Below are positions 36,679-56,986 of a stretch of DNA of 64,000 bases, piece by piece. A program made the position numbers and the translations under genes. The number at the start of each line of letters is the position of its first letter. Positions within the stretch are counted from its first letter, which is position 1. Source of the stretch: Chrysomallon squamiferum (Eukaryota > Mollusca > Gastropoda > Neomphalida > Peltospiridae); contig CM022671.1 in NCBI GenBank assembly GCA_012295275.1, positions 21,177,822-21,241,821 of the forward strand. The letters run 5' to 3'. Below the pieces are notes generated by a model. The model was given only the letters and a program-made list of their open reading frames with translations, made no database searches and was not told the DNA's origin.

Positions 36679-37034
36679 ATTAATCTTTAAAAGAATTACA
36701 CTATGTAATCATAACCATGGTTCTTTTTTCAGTTTCTTCAAACAAATCATGAACAAAGCATATCTTGTAATTAAAATTTTAACATATTTTAATTAATATA
36801 TTTAATAATTAACAATTAATAATAAATGAACAAATGTAAGTAATTAATATAATTATGGCAATTAACATTTATTTTAATTAATACAATGAGTAATTACATA
36901 TCTTGCTGTAAAAAATGTTAGTAATTAACATATATTTTAATTTACATATTGGTTAATTAGCATCTAGTAATTAATGTATTTAGTAATTAACATAACTATT
37001 AGCAATGTTTTTTTAAATTTGAATTCTTTTTTCT
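34745..37034. other. Non-coding region between TIR element and gene C, with tandem duplication
   Basis: No gene is seen. Contains the diverged ~360-bp tandem duplication (35.34-36.09 kb), TATAA arrays, a 180-bp GC-richer patch at 36.07-36.25 kb with no long frame, and a 40-base poly(A) run at about 36638-36676. Confidence 0.5.
35343..36090. repeat. Diverged tandem duplication (~360-bp unit) with internal TATAA arrays
   Basis: The block from about 35343 (CTGTATTAAGCGTACTATAA, AATTACATATAAAAATTAAA) recurs from about 35709 (GTGTTAAGCATAATATAA, AATTGCATATAAAAATTAAA). Each copy continues through ATTTATCTTGTACACA and an ATAAT pentamer array, and ends with a GACAG-C-TTTAA segment (35648 and 36076). 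The arrays differ greatly in length (about 27 and 69 bp). Confidence 0.8.
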
Positions 37035-37707
37035 CTAAAATAAAGTATCTGCGAAATAGCCTGCGTTAATTTTGAAATCCAGACCCTTTTGCTCAATTAC
37101 TGGTAGATGTTTTTCCTTTATGTATGCCAGCTGCTCGCATTCTATTTCCGACAGTCCGCATGTTGTTACGTGAAATGTTCCCAAGTCTGCAACATATGCA
37201 ATTATAGGAAACTGGAGATTAAAGAGGTACGTATTTTCGTGTGTACGCATTTTCGTCTGTATGTGTGTGTGTGTTTGTGAGTGTCTGTGTGTGTGTGTGT
37301 GTGTGTATGCATTATATATCTATGTTATAAAATGTGTTTATCAGTTTGTGCACTTGTAAACGTATATGTATATGTGTTTGTTTGTACGTATCTGTTATAT
37401 TTTAAAACGTATGTATATGTTGTATTTTACGTACATTTAGGTGTGTTTGTGTGTGTGGATATATATGAAATATTCCATGTAACATAATATCTATAATTTA
37501 TAAATGTTGTTGGTGGTAATATATATATATTAATTTTTAAATAGTCCGCAGAAACTTAAGCAGGATCAGCTGGGTTTGGGGAGACGTAATAAATTATACA
37601 TTACACATCAGTATTGATAAAATAAACAAGAGAAACAATCATTGTTAATATTCAGAAAAAAAATATAATATATATATAAAAAAAAAATAAATAAATAAAT
37701 ATATAAA

Positions 37708-37738
<31 letters not shown>

Positions 37739-39071
37739 GAAGAAGAAGATGAATAGTAATAATAGTAATAATAAAAATAACAATAACAATAACAACAAGA
37801 ACAATAAAAATAATAATAGTAATAATAACAACACTAATTATAACTGAAATAGCGTTTATATATTATTACTATTATTGTTGTTGTGATAGTGTATAAATAC
37901 CAGAAACAGCGGTGCTGATACTGTAGTTTAACATAAACTCACCTAACACTCCGAGTTGCTGCAGGGTACATATTTCGTCGATGGTACCCACGGAAATCAT
38001 CGCGGTGAGGTAGAATTCTTTTAGACTTTTACATCTCCTTAACATTCTCACCAGGCACACATCCACGGTCTCATTATCATTGTCCAGCTCCAGCGCCAGC
38101 AGTTCTGTAAAATTCATACTGAAGTCGAATTTGCATTTACCTGTTGTTGAGGTGGGACATGTATTTTCCACTGCCAATAACACGTGCGTGCATGAATGTG
38201 TTTGTGTCTGTGTTTTGTTTAATTGTATGTCTGTATGACTTCAGTATGACTTAGATGGAAAATCTGAAGAATCCACGGTGGAGTTCAGTTTACGTATATT
38301 TTACTATAAAACCGTTTTTTGTTTTTGTCGTGTGTGCCAAATACATCGAAGACAGATTTCGATTTATATTATTAATGTAAACAGAACTGAATTTGTAAGA
38401 CACATATATAAAAGCACTTTTTATGTTGTAAATATACTTGAATATATTATAAACGTATGACTACAAAATCTGAATTTATAAAATTTGGACTTAAAATTTT
38501 ACAATGTGGACACACATACAAATACATCTTCATGCACACATAAAGCACAAACAAACGTACATATTCATATAAAAAATTAATGATTATAGATTAAAACTGT
38601 TTTTTTTTTTTTTTTTCTTTCTTTCTATGGTTTTTAACTTTTTAATTTTTTTTAAAATTATATAAAAAAAAATTGGTGAAGTTACCTATTTGCTTATTAT
38701 TAGCAGCAATGTGGTTAATAGTTGCGTTCAGCTGCCAATCTGCATTTTCGTCATATCCGGTCCACATGTGAATCTCTTTCACTGGAGCTTCGGGATCCAG
38801 AATGGGAATAATGTGAGATGACAATCCGACTCCTTCAAACCAAACGTCAAGCGATATTTGGGGACACGTTTTCTTCAGCTTCGTCCACGCAGATGGTGAA
38901 ATTCGATGAAAATGCGGATCACTTCTGTTAATCTAATTAAACGAACATTAATTTTTACAAAAAGAAATATAAAATTGTAGGGTTTTTTGTGGGTTTTTTT
39001 TTCCTATTCTGTTCCCTAGACGTTTGCTCATTTTTTTTTAATCACAGAAACATGCTAAAATTAACACACAT

Positions 39072-39128
<57 letters not shown>

Positions 39129-40098
39129 TTTTTATTTTACATCTTTAATATTTGTTTTATTATATTTAGCTCTGTAATTAAACCGAAAACAAACAGCTCA
39201 TCTCTATTACGTAATTAATAGGATTATAATCTTTTCGTGTATGTATCATTCGTAAATCAAGTACATTAATAAGCAAGTAAGTAGGTAAGTAAATGAATAC
39301 CCTGCAGCAAATATTCTTCAGTATTCCAGCTAACCTCCCAGCCATGCTTTCCACAATTTCACTGGACAAATAGCTGTAGTTGGTATAGAGATAAGAAAGA
39401 CTGCTGAACATCGCGAAAGCATTTTGGAATCGTTTTATTTCATACAGTGGCATTCTTGTGTGAAAGAAATCCTCTATGCACAGCATTCTGAGAGAGCTAC
39501 CCGATGCGCTTCCTACAGCCTCCAACACCCGAAGGCCGAACGTCAAAGGAAACTGAGCTTCAGTCATATCAACATTCTGCAAACTCCTCTGATGGCGCAA
39601 GAACCGCGCCAAACTGGTTGCAATTTTTCCTTTCATGTTATCGAACTTCGGGAATGTGTCTAGACCGAGCCTCTCTAATTCAAAATGAATTAGATTTGCG
39701 GTTTTCATTGCATTAAAAAATGCATAGATGTTTCTTTGAATATCTTTGCAAAGGTAGATTGATGGATGACTGCATGATAAACACAAATATTTCACATGAG
39801 CTCCGTGACTTTCGGCGAACTTGGAGGCTCTTCTGCCCGCCATATAAGGCTGGAAACCACCGAGTTCAAAGTATCTGGTCCTCCACAGGCAAGGACTTTG
39901 GAAGACTCTATGCCAGTTTTTGCAGGCTGTTGCCATATTGATCCTCCACTGGTCAGGCAGTAAGAAATAAATTTGTATGAGAACAGTGTCGGGCAGCAGA
40001 TTCCATGTCACTTTGTGCGTAATGCTTTTGAATCTGTAATTAATTAATGCAAATGGTTCAAAAAACCAATTTTTTTCCGACACGTTATTCCAAGCCAT
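37035..40098 (-). CDS. FBXO39-like F-box protein C
   Basis: Intact four-exon gene: 40098-39301, 38932-38686, 38104-37943 and 37186-37035; 452 residues, phases 0, 1, 1. An N-terminal leader of about 30 residues precedes the F-box (LLPDTVLIQIYFLL, CKNWHRVF, LWRTRYFELGG). The LRR-like solenoid keeps the family landmarks: LRVLEAVGSASGSS, CIEDFFHTR, NYSYLSSEIVE, DPHFHRISPSAW, MWTGYDENADWQL, LELDNDNETVDVCLV, TTCGLSEIECEQL. Predicted role: substrate receptor of an SCF (SKP1-CUL1) ubiquitin ligase, based on the F-box. This copy has replaced several positions conserved in A and D (for example LGLDTFPKF for LNLDRFWKF), so it may recognise a different target. A CRE-like TTACGTCA lies 24 bases before the ATG. 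Confidence 0.88.
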
Positions 40099-40100
40099 TT

Positions 40101-40129
40101 TTACGTAATCTAATAATTCCGTTACGTCA
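40101..40129 (-). promoter_or_regulatory. CRE-like sites upstream of F-box gene C
   Basis: TTACGTAA at 40101-40108 and TTACGTCA at 40122-40129 (TGACGTAA on the coding strand), 3-31 bases upstream of the ATG at 40098. Confidence 0.5.
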
Positions 40130-40167
40130 TTGAGTGATTGCTAAGACGTAAATTAACAGCATTTTAC

Positions 40168-40200
<33 letters not shown>

Positions 40201-40522
40201 TGTATGTACGTACGAACAAAAAACCATGTATACATATATACATACATACATACACCCATGCATACATGCAGTTTAGAACTATTTAACGACAGTTTTTCAT
40301 TCTTATTTTTATTAGGTATTCACTACGTGTACGTGTGCCTGTCTGCGTGTATGTGTGTCTGTGTACCAATGTATACATCGCAATGCATTAAGCCACAAAT
40401 TCTGGGGAATCGTCAATGTAAACATTAACCCTAAACACTACTGAAACATTAAACTTTAGTACACATAACAGCTATATAATACAATATAGTAATATAATAA
40501 TGTAAGAACAAGATACATAAAA

Positions 40523-40562
<40 letters not shown>

Positions 40563-41202
40563 CTAAACAAATGCAAAGAAAAATGTACAGCAGAAAAAAA
40601 TTATGCTAGGGTGGGTGATGTATTTTAGGTTAGGATGGTTACGGGTGCAGTTGTAAAATGTACTTTTATCAAGTGGGTTGAGAGATGTTTGTCGTGATCG
40701 TATAGTGCGACTCAGAATAATTTTATAGTACCTAGGGGTAAACATTCAAATAGGAAATGTTGGTAAGTTCAAATTTGTGATTTTTAAAAAAACAATTCTT
40801 GTTTTGGTCCGTAAATTGACGGCCAACAGTAATCAGAAATCAATCCACGAAAACACATTTCTTTTAAAAACAGTTACTTTTATTTACAACATAATATAAA
40901 ATGAAAATTTTTGCGGAATCGATCTCAAGACTGACGTTATACTTTTACATTATACATTTAAAATCATACTTTTTCACCCGCATTTTGGAAGTGTGCAAGA
41001 AGTATTTTTAATGTAGAATGCTCAGTATAGTATTGCTCTTTATTTTGTATCCAACAACTCTAACGTATGCAGATCATTCATTTTAACAAAGTAAAAACAT
41101 ATATATATTTATATATATGTTGCACATGCTGATTTACTAATTGTTTATTAATTTTATTTAATTGATATGTTTATTAAAAAACCCTCATAACAACGCATTC
41201 GA
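40130..41202. other. Spacer between genes C and D
   Basis: Microsatellites (AAT at 40170-40200, AAAT at 40518-40560) and unremarkable AT-rich DNA. No gene is seen. Confidence 0.5.
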
Positions 41203-41434
41203 TTATAATGACTCTACATAATAGTCAGAGGCAATTCTGAAATTCAAATCCTTATCTTGCAACAGCGTACGATGTTTATCTTTAATGAACATTAATTCGG
41301 CACATTCTATTTCCGTTAGGCCGCACGTCGTAACGTGGAATGTGTGTAAATCTGAAAGCAAAAACGTAGGATTTACTGTTGTATTGCTAAGTAAGTCGTA
41401 AACTGGTCTTAATTGTACTAGAATCTAAAATGAA

Positions 41435-41473
<39 letters not shown>

Positions 41474-42077
41474 CGTTCTTGTCTATTTGTTTTACACCTT
41501 TTCGGATTGTTTTGTTTTAGTTTAGTTTGTTATTATTTGGCTCAGTACATTTCAAATTCATTTTATCTCATTTTATTTCATTTTTCATTTTGAATATTTT
41601 AAACATAATTACTGTTGACTGCTTGGTTTTATTTAATGTGTTATCTCCAGCATTTTCAATTGTTTTAAAAACAACAACACTATTTGTTAACTTCCGTTTA
41701 CCTTAGTTTGGTTTTATTTATTTATTTACTTATTTATTTATTTTTACTTTTATTTTTATTATCTTTTTTTTCCCCCTTTCTTTCTTCATTTTTTTAAATT
41801 TTTAAAATATTTTTATTTTATTTTTTATTTTATTTTGTTGTTGTTGTTGTTTTTCTCTGTGAAGACTTCACCTACTTATTTTCCGCTCCGTTTGCAACAT
41901 GCATATTTCGTCTATAGCGGAAACAGACAGGACGGCATTCACATACAGTTCTCGTAGACCTTTACATTGGACTACCATGGCAACGAGGTTGTCATCGATT
42001 GATTCGTGATTATTGTCCATTTCCATCGAAATTAAATCTTGAAACGAAAAAGTTTTCTTTTCAGTATGTGTATTTGT

Positions 42078-42134
<57 letters not shown>

Positions 42135-42230
42135 ACATACATATATACTTACACTGGTTGAGAGAAATAAATTAAGTGACATGCAGCATCATTTTAATTA
42201 TAATTTCATTTCGACTGAAATGTTGTTAAT

Positions 42231-42301
<71 letters not shown>

Positions 42302-43597
42302 AAAAAGAAGAAGTATAATTAACAAAATAGCATTACTCATTTGTCTATGATAATTTGCAATATGGTCAATCGTTTCACAAAGTTGCCAATCAGCGCTGTC
42401 GTCGAACCCGGTCCACAAGTGCAGTTCACGAACTGGAGCTTCGGGCACGAGAATACGGTTAATGTCCGACGACGTGCCGATACTCTCGAACCAAAGGTCG
42501 GCGGTTAATGAAGGGCAAACCGATTTTAAACTTTTCCATGATAATGATGAAATTCTATGAAAATGAGGATCAGTTCTGTACACCTAAATAAAGAAAGTAT
42601 AAAATAATAATTTAAACAATTATTTTTAAAGAAGAAAGTCTTATAAAACTGTCGTTTTGACAGATGGAAATTTGTTGACAAATGCTTGATTGTAAATATT
42701 ACAAAAGGTACTGATTAAATATATTATTAACTATAACTTATCTGAAAGATACGAAACCATACGTACTGTGCAACTAATATTCTTCAATTTTCCTGCAAGA
42801 TTTTTTGCCATACTTTCAAATATATCATCAGACAAGCAATTGTAATTTATAGAGATGTACGAAAGATTGGTGAATTTGGCGAAAGCATTCCTGAATCTTT
42901 TCATCTGATACACAATCAACCTGGAATGAAAGAAGTCTTCAATATCGAGATCTTTAATAGTGCTACCAGAGGCACTGCCAACAGCTTCCAAAATCTTACA
43001 TCCGCTCGTCAACGAAAAATGGGCATCACCCATATCAAAGTTGACGATATTTCTTTGGGACATAAAAAATCGTGCGAAACTTGCAACAATTTTGTCCTTG
43101 AGATTTTCGAACTTCCAGAATCGGTCGAGGTTCAGTCTAACTAGCTCAAAATGTTTTAACCTAGCGTTTTGAATTTTATACAGGAAATTATCAATGGTCA
43201 TTTGGATGATTTTACAGGAGTGACTCGACGGATGGGTACATGACAGAAAGAGATACTGCAAGTGAGCACCATGCATTTCCGCGAACTTGCACGCTCTTTC
43301 TCCCGCCGATATTGCCCTGTAGCCACCGAGTTCTATATACCGTGTCCTCCACAAACACGGAAACGAAAACACTTTGTTCCAGTTCTTGCAAGTCAAGGAC
43401 AGGTTCAGTTTATCCTGGTCTTGCAGACACAGATAAATCTGAACTAGTGCCGTATCAGGCAGACAACTCCACACTCCTTCCATTTGGTCCGAGTATATGT
43501 TCCTAGTTGCAAAGGCAGCTGCTTTTAATTTTAACCACCTTAAACCCAAGAGCATGTGGTGTTCTAAAGATGCGTATTTACATCTTGCTGCTCGCAT
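41203..43597 (-). CDS. FBXO39-like F-box protein D
   Basis: Intact four-exon gene: 43597 (or 43555)-42767, 42583-42337, 42037-41876 and 41351-41203; 462 or 448 residues. The internal ATG at 43555 (MLLGLRWLKLKAAAF) is favoured because it aligns with the start of gene A (MGLGWFQKIAAW) and because a perfect TGACGTCA at 43597-43604 overlaps the upper ATG. F-box: LPDTALVQIYLCL, CKNWNKVF, LWRTRYIELGG. The LRR-like part is very close to A: GCKILEAVGSASGSTIKDLDIEDFFHSR, NYNCLSDDIFESM, DPHFHRISSLSW, LWTGFDDSADWQLCETIDHIANYH, MEMDNNHESIDDNLV. Predicted SKP1-binding substrate receptor. The final exon is one codon shorter (149 nt) than in the other copies. The intron after exon 2 carries long GA and GT microsatellites starting within 35 bases of the donor. 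Confidence 0.88.
42074..42300. repeat. (GT)n and (GA)n microsatellites in gene D intron 2
   Basis: About 58 bp of GT (42074-42131) and 66 bp of pure GA (42235-42300). The GA tract ends 36 bases from the exon 2 donor. Confidence 0.95.
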
Positions 43598-43604
43598 GAC
43601 GTCA
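43597..43604 (-). promoter_or_regulatory. CRE upstream of F-box gene D
   Basis: A perfect palindrome TGACGTCA, 42 bases upstream of the favoured ATG at 43555. Confidence 0.5.
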
Positions 43605-43695
43605 CTGGATTGTTATGACGAATTACAACTATCTGCAACTAAACGTAATAATCAAAGATTCTTCTATTTTCCAGAAATATATATGGAAGTACAAA

Positions 43696-43751
<56 letters not shown>

Positions 43752-46412
43752 TTTATTTTCAAATCAAAGGTAATAATTTTTTTTTTATACGATTTTAATT
43801 AATTCAATCGCCTGAATACATCCAATACTTTGTAAAACACACTGGTTAAATGTTGTTTTGCTATGGATTTGTTTTATTTTCTCTGTCATAATAATAAATT
43901 AATTTAAGTAATAATAATAATGTTTAAACAAATCCGTACTTTAACGTAAAGTGCTTTTTATATATAAAAAAGATCTTTGAGGTTATTTGTTAAATGAAAT
44001 GGCGAATGCGTTTCTTCTGTTACATACATACATATACATATATATATTATGCTAATAACTTCAATTTTTGTAAAAAAAAAAAAATTTTTTTTTTTTTTTA
44101 ATGTGCAGGAATTGGATTAAACATCAATTCATTCACATTTAAATTTCATTAGTTGTTCTTACCTATTTCATGAGAAACCTGCATTTCTTTCACAAATAGT
44201 AAACACAACAGGATTTCATATTTAAATCTTTATTTCTTTTGATCGATTTGTAACATTCAAGATTTTGTGAAACCTCACCACAAATATTAACAAACAAGAG
44301 GAAATTTGATTGCAATCTGCAAATCTCACAGATGAGTTGTTTTCTTGTACATGTTTATTTTGTGTGTGTTTGTACATTTCCGACCATATAAACTTTTATC
44401 TGAACATTTTTATATACACGTATTTCTAATTATTATCATAATCATGATTATTGTTATTATTACTAATTTTTTTTTTTTAAATATAATTTTAGAGTGAATT
44501 CATGCTTATACCTATCTGTTCCATGTATCAATGGATGGATGGAATTAATTATGTTGGAAAGTGAGAGAAAGAAAAAGGCAGACTAAATGAGAGAAAGACA
44601 CACACATTTCTAGGAGAAACATTTAATAATTCAGAATATAAGACAATTAGAGAGAGAGAGAGAGAGAGATGAGATATGCAGACCCATTGGTGGGGACTGA
44701 CATAATGAAAATGTAAGAGAGTGGATGGATAAAATAGTCTAATTATGGACGGGATGATAAAAACAGCTGAATTATGGAGCCAAACAATTAAATTTTGCAA
44801 AAAAAATAAAAACAAATTAAAAAAAACAACAACAGAAAATTAGATAGTGGTTTGGAACTAAGAATGAAATAAATAGACTAGCATTTATTCCGATACATTC
44901 CATAACACTGATATATTAAACAAATTTGTCACTTAAAAAATAAAGGATTAAGGACAAAAATATCAACAATTAATATTCATTGTTTCAAATGACAGTAAAA
45001 AATAGACATTTCATTGACATTTTATTGAAGTTGTATCTAATTACACATAAAATATTTGCTATAAAATAGCACTTTATTAAAGCAATATACTTTTCATTCT
45101 CAATAACAAAACAATTCTATGTAAAATAAGTATTTTGGATAGCAAAACAAATAATAAATTAAAACTAAATAGTAAATAAAACAACAAAACCCAAAACAAT
45201 CTATCACACACACACACACACACACACACACAATATATATACAATGAGGTGCAATTTAACCTGGCATCTGTCTTTGTTTTTTCTTCAAATTATATTCAGA
45301 ATATTTATTATTACAAGTATTTAATACTGAAAATAATAATTTAAACCCTTATTAACGTGAATTTAAACATGTGGTATTCAGTAATAAGAAAGCAATGTGG
45401 ATATGCAAATGATAAGATTTCTTTTAACAGATTCACTATTCTAATTCATTAACATATCAATAAAATTTCCTCTTTTAATTAAAACAGTCCTCAACCGAAG
45501 ATATAATCTAGAGATATATATATAAATATGTATGTTTTTGTAAAGAATAAATATTAAATTAATTCAAGTTATGTATTATATGGTTTCTCTGACAATGAGA
45601 ATAATAATAATAATATTTTTAAAAAATGAAACATTTAGACATAAGATATAAAATAATTAAATGGGTTATAAATAAGTAGGTAATGGCAAAACATAACAAA
45701 CAAAAACAATGTAAAAAAGCTGACAATAAATAAATAAAAATGGAAAATATAGGTTAATGAAGATGAAACATGATATATTTATGATTTGTAAATTATTGAA
45801 AATGATCATTTCTCCAAAAGAATAAAATTTCAAATAAAATACCCCAAACAGACCTTTATCCTTTCAGTAAATCTTTTAAAAAATAAAACAAATCTTCGAC
45901 CAGGGTTGGCAACACTTTTTTTTTAACATCTGCCATGGTAAGTGGAGATCTGATTATGAAACTACAGTAAATTTTAAATTATTCATGTTTTGGCTGTAAC
46001 AATATACAGCTTTTTATTTCATTATCTGACTGACTGACTGATTGACTGAAGCAACTAATTTTTCTTTTTTTTCTGGTCATAATTTATTAGTTTATGAATA
46101 AATAGAACATTTTTTTTCATTCATTGCACTTCTGACAGCATTTAAAAAAAAAAAAAAAATCATTAAAAGAATAATAATAATTACCCCCCCCTGTAAAATC
46201 AAGAATAAATAAATAAATAAATGCCCACTAAGAATTCACAATTGCTGATTTAAAAGATTCCAGTTTAGATAAAATTCATTGCATCTTAATTAAGAGAATG
46301 GAAGCATTTTTTTTCCACATAAGACGGCTTATTTGATTTTCAGCCAATCAAATTCACTGTCTCCAACTCCTCTAGATCACAGTTATTTAAACTCTATGGC
46401 ACAAATTGGTAT
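43605..46412. other. Spacer between F-box gene D and RNF215
   Basis: (ATT)n/(TTTA)n at 43699-43758, an A13/T15 palindrome at about 44072-44100, GA near 44650-44669 and CA at about 45207-45231. No gene is seen. The right end should include the RNF215 3' UTR; TTTATT on the plus strand near 46012 is a possible minus-strand poly(A) signal. Confidence 0.5.
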
Positions 46413-53181
<6,769 letters not shown>

Positions 53182-54439
53182 TTTGCTGTTTACTTATTTT
53201 CACTCTTGCTTTCCTCGATTATACAACCCAGGTCTTTTCCGACTTATTATCGAGACAACATTAAGACATTTTTCGAGTAGCCTCCGTTTATCAGTTCGAG
53301 TGATCAAATCGAGATGACAGAATTACTACGTACGTCTATCTGTCTGTTAGCCCTTTTTACCATTGTAGTTATTGATCCAGACTTACCGTAAGAGGTAATT
53401 TTATTTTATCGCCGCCTACATGTTGGTGATAAATTGTAATTCCATATTATTTTTATTTTTGTATTTTTTAAATTATAAATTGTTTCTAATAATTGTGTGT
53501 GTGTCTTGTATTAATAAATACCTAAATAAATTATTTTGTTCGTTGTTATTGTTGTCGTTGTTGATGATGATGTTGCAGTTTTTAAATGCTATTAATTGTA
53601 CTTTTTTATATTATTATTATTATTTAAGATGAATTTAATGAAATGGAACTACAATTTTTAACTGAATTATATGTTTCTGTTGTTGCTTCATACAGTTTCA
53701 AAGCTATCGTTAAAACAATAAACGACTCAGACTTATGAAAGCCATTGTCTACGGGGATATCGACTGTCATTTGTAAGCCATTATTTAAAGTTCTTAAGAC
53801 TCAGAAATGGCTAAAAGTATGGAGTTGTTGCCGTTTGTATCCCAAGAGGGCTTCTAATCAAAGATGCCGCAAGTGCTTTCACGAAACATAAAACAAAATT
53901 AAGAAAACATTAGTGAATGTTGGTACATCTCAAATGGCTTTTGAGCCTTCGGTTAGTTAAATAATGTATAGAAACAGACAGCTAAGTATCACGTGACAGC
54001 AAAATGTAAGGTTTAACAATAACAATATATTCATACACAAATTATTTTTCTTCGTTAATTTTCCCATTAAAATTTAAATAAATTTATGAATGAGTTTAGT
54101 TTTCAGGGAAGTTAGTTAGTAGTAGAATTTTGTGAGGGTACTTTGTTTTAAGCAGCATAATGTCCTCAAGCTAACGATTAATAGAGCTCGTGGTTGTAAC
54201 AGTAGTATTAGTTCCAGTAGTAATAACAAACATTAATAGTGATAGCAGTAGTTGTTATAGCTGTAGAAATGGTGTAGAATTAACAGAATGGCCAGAAAAA
54301 AAATAAAATAAAAGGCAGTCTCCGGACATTATATCTGCCTAAAACTTGCCTTATTAATATTTATCATATAAAATTGTCTTTGAGTGTTATTTTATTTATT
54401 TGTTTGATTGTTGTTTTGTTTGTTTGTTTGTTTTTTTTA

Positions 54440-54482
<43 letters not shown>

Positions 54483-54777
54483 ATATTTTTTATTTTTTAT
54501 TATTCGTATTTTATTTTTTTTTATTATTATTTTTCGAAACCATTTCAACAACATTTGAAGAGTACCAACAATGCATTATCAAGGGATTCCTATTTTACAA
54601 ACGTCATGAATTCCTTTTATTTCTACCCACTCGAGTGATAAAATGAAAGAGCATTTAAAATCTGCACAACACTGAAAGTAAATATCCGCTACTTCGCTTC
54701 GCTAATATTCCCATGACGTTTAAGATTGACACACAAACAGTTTAAAAACCACATCACACTCTACAGCTGATGTAAAT

Positions 54778-54864
<87 letters not shown>

Positions 54865-55482
54865 CGAACAATTGCCTCCAGCACCAAACAATAATGAAAT
54901 AAAAACGTATGTGTGTACACGAGTTTTTTGCTGGTTAAACAGAGTGAAATTATTTATTAGAAAAGACATAATATTGTATATAATTATTTTATATTTCAAC
55001 AGGCTAAAATTATTAACATACCCTAACGAACGCACGCTCTTACACATGTACACGTAAACACCTATACCCCCTGTAAACGGTTACTGAAAAATGCTTTCTT
55101 GTACCTGATGACAACAAAACGTCAAATATCGTTCGGCGAAATAATGCTCACTAATGAAAGGTTCTCAGTAATACATTAGTTGCCAGCTGTCGTATATTAA
55201 TCTTCTGCATTTCCCACTGGGAGTGACAATGCAAGTCGTCTTTAAATTTGATTAAACATCAGAATAAATCATCAAGCTTATCCAAATGCTGTTTTTGAGG
55301 AGGGTGGATGGAATGAACACCCTGCAGTCCCCCTTATGAAATATACTAACCAACGTCATTTTTGTTGTTGTTATTGTTGTTGTTTTTTTCTTCTATTTTT
55401 CTTCGCATAGACATTCATTTCATCTCATTGTAAAAATAATGATAATGGTGTTTTTTTTTCCGCTCCTGTTTTCAACATCTTG

Positions 55483-55517
<35 letters not shown>

Positions 55518-55696
55518 AAAATCAAGAAAAAACCTTCACAATGGCAACCGACAAGTTATTAGCTTCATTCAGAGTGCCACAATGAAACAGATATGCCTGA
55601 CAATACATACGACCTTTAGTTCTCAAGACATCCTGTCTTCATCTTGTTTCAGAGTTCGAAAGGTATTTCCAATTAAGATACATATAAAACACTATG

Positions 55697-55750
<54 letters not shown>

Positions 55751-56421
55751 TGTGTTATACTATTATTGTTATTGTTGTTAACATTATCTTTAATATTATT
55801 ATTATTACTACTACAACTACTTCAGGTGTTGTTGTTGTTGTAGATGTTGTTACTGTTAATTTTTCAAAATAAGATACATTTCTGAGAAAAGATTTATTCA
55901 TATATCTCTGTCTACCAATATGTTGGTATGGCAGCACATATATATATATATTCATATATCGATTGTTCTTTTACTTATTTATTATTTATTTACCAGCCAA
56001 GGTAAAAATATTGAAAAGATATAAATGTATATCGTATATCAGAGGTGTTAACATTAAGCAGAATCCGACACAGAAAGTCAACATCAACTGAATATTCCGT
56101 TTAACTAAAGGATTACTGACTACGAAAATTCGTCCAGGTGATGAGCCTTAAATATTTCTTCATTATAAACAAAAATAATGATGTAAATTCAGTGAAATGT
56201 GCTCCGAGAGCTGAAATTACGTATTCGATTAAAGTGTCAATGAAAATAAGATAGTAATATATTATATTCTGTATATCATTTGTACTTATTTGTGTCAAGT
56301 CCAATACTGACGGTCACAGGCAGAAAACCAGTATTGATCTGGTCATTCTCCAAGGTATGTAGACATTTCTGTAGCTTTGTGTATTGAAATATTATTTTTT
56401 CTTCTTTAACGTTTTTTTTTA

Positions 56422-56478
<57 letters not shown>

Positions 56479-56923
56479 TACTACTACTACTGCTATTGCT
56501 ACTACTACTATTATTATTTTAGATTTTCCTTTTCGTTCATTCTTTTTTTTGTTGTTTCTTCTTTCTCGAATTGTCTTTGTAATTTAGAACAGTTAAAACA
56601 TTTTATTCTTTCACATTTGAAAATATTAATAATAAATTGCTTTAGTTCTTTCTTTATTTCACCACCACAAAAAGACGTCGCTGTAGTTTAATGCTTTGAC
56701 CCGAGCATTATTTTATTCTTATATATTTTTAAAATGTATTTTCGTTCTTTCTCTCTCTCTCTCCCTTTTCCTGGGTTCTCTGATGAAAGTACGTTTTTAT
56801 CGTTGTTGCGTTGAGTAATGTCCTGTTAAATATGTTAGTCATATATTTTTTATTCATGCATCATTCATCTAGATAAGCAGTCATATTTATAGCCTAAAAT
56901 AATAATTAGCGATGTATACGTGA

Positions 56924-56986
<63 letters not shown>

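Noticed and set aside
42235-42318. Frames coding for poly-RE, poly-SL or poly-Y stretches over GA, TC and ATT tracts (also 50077, 54781, 59202, 60287, 60764)
   Set aside because: Products of microsatellites read in any frame; no conserved flanking protein.
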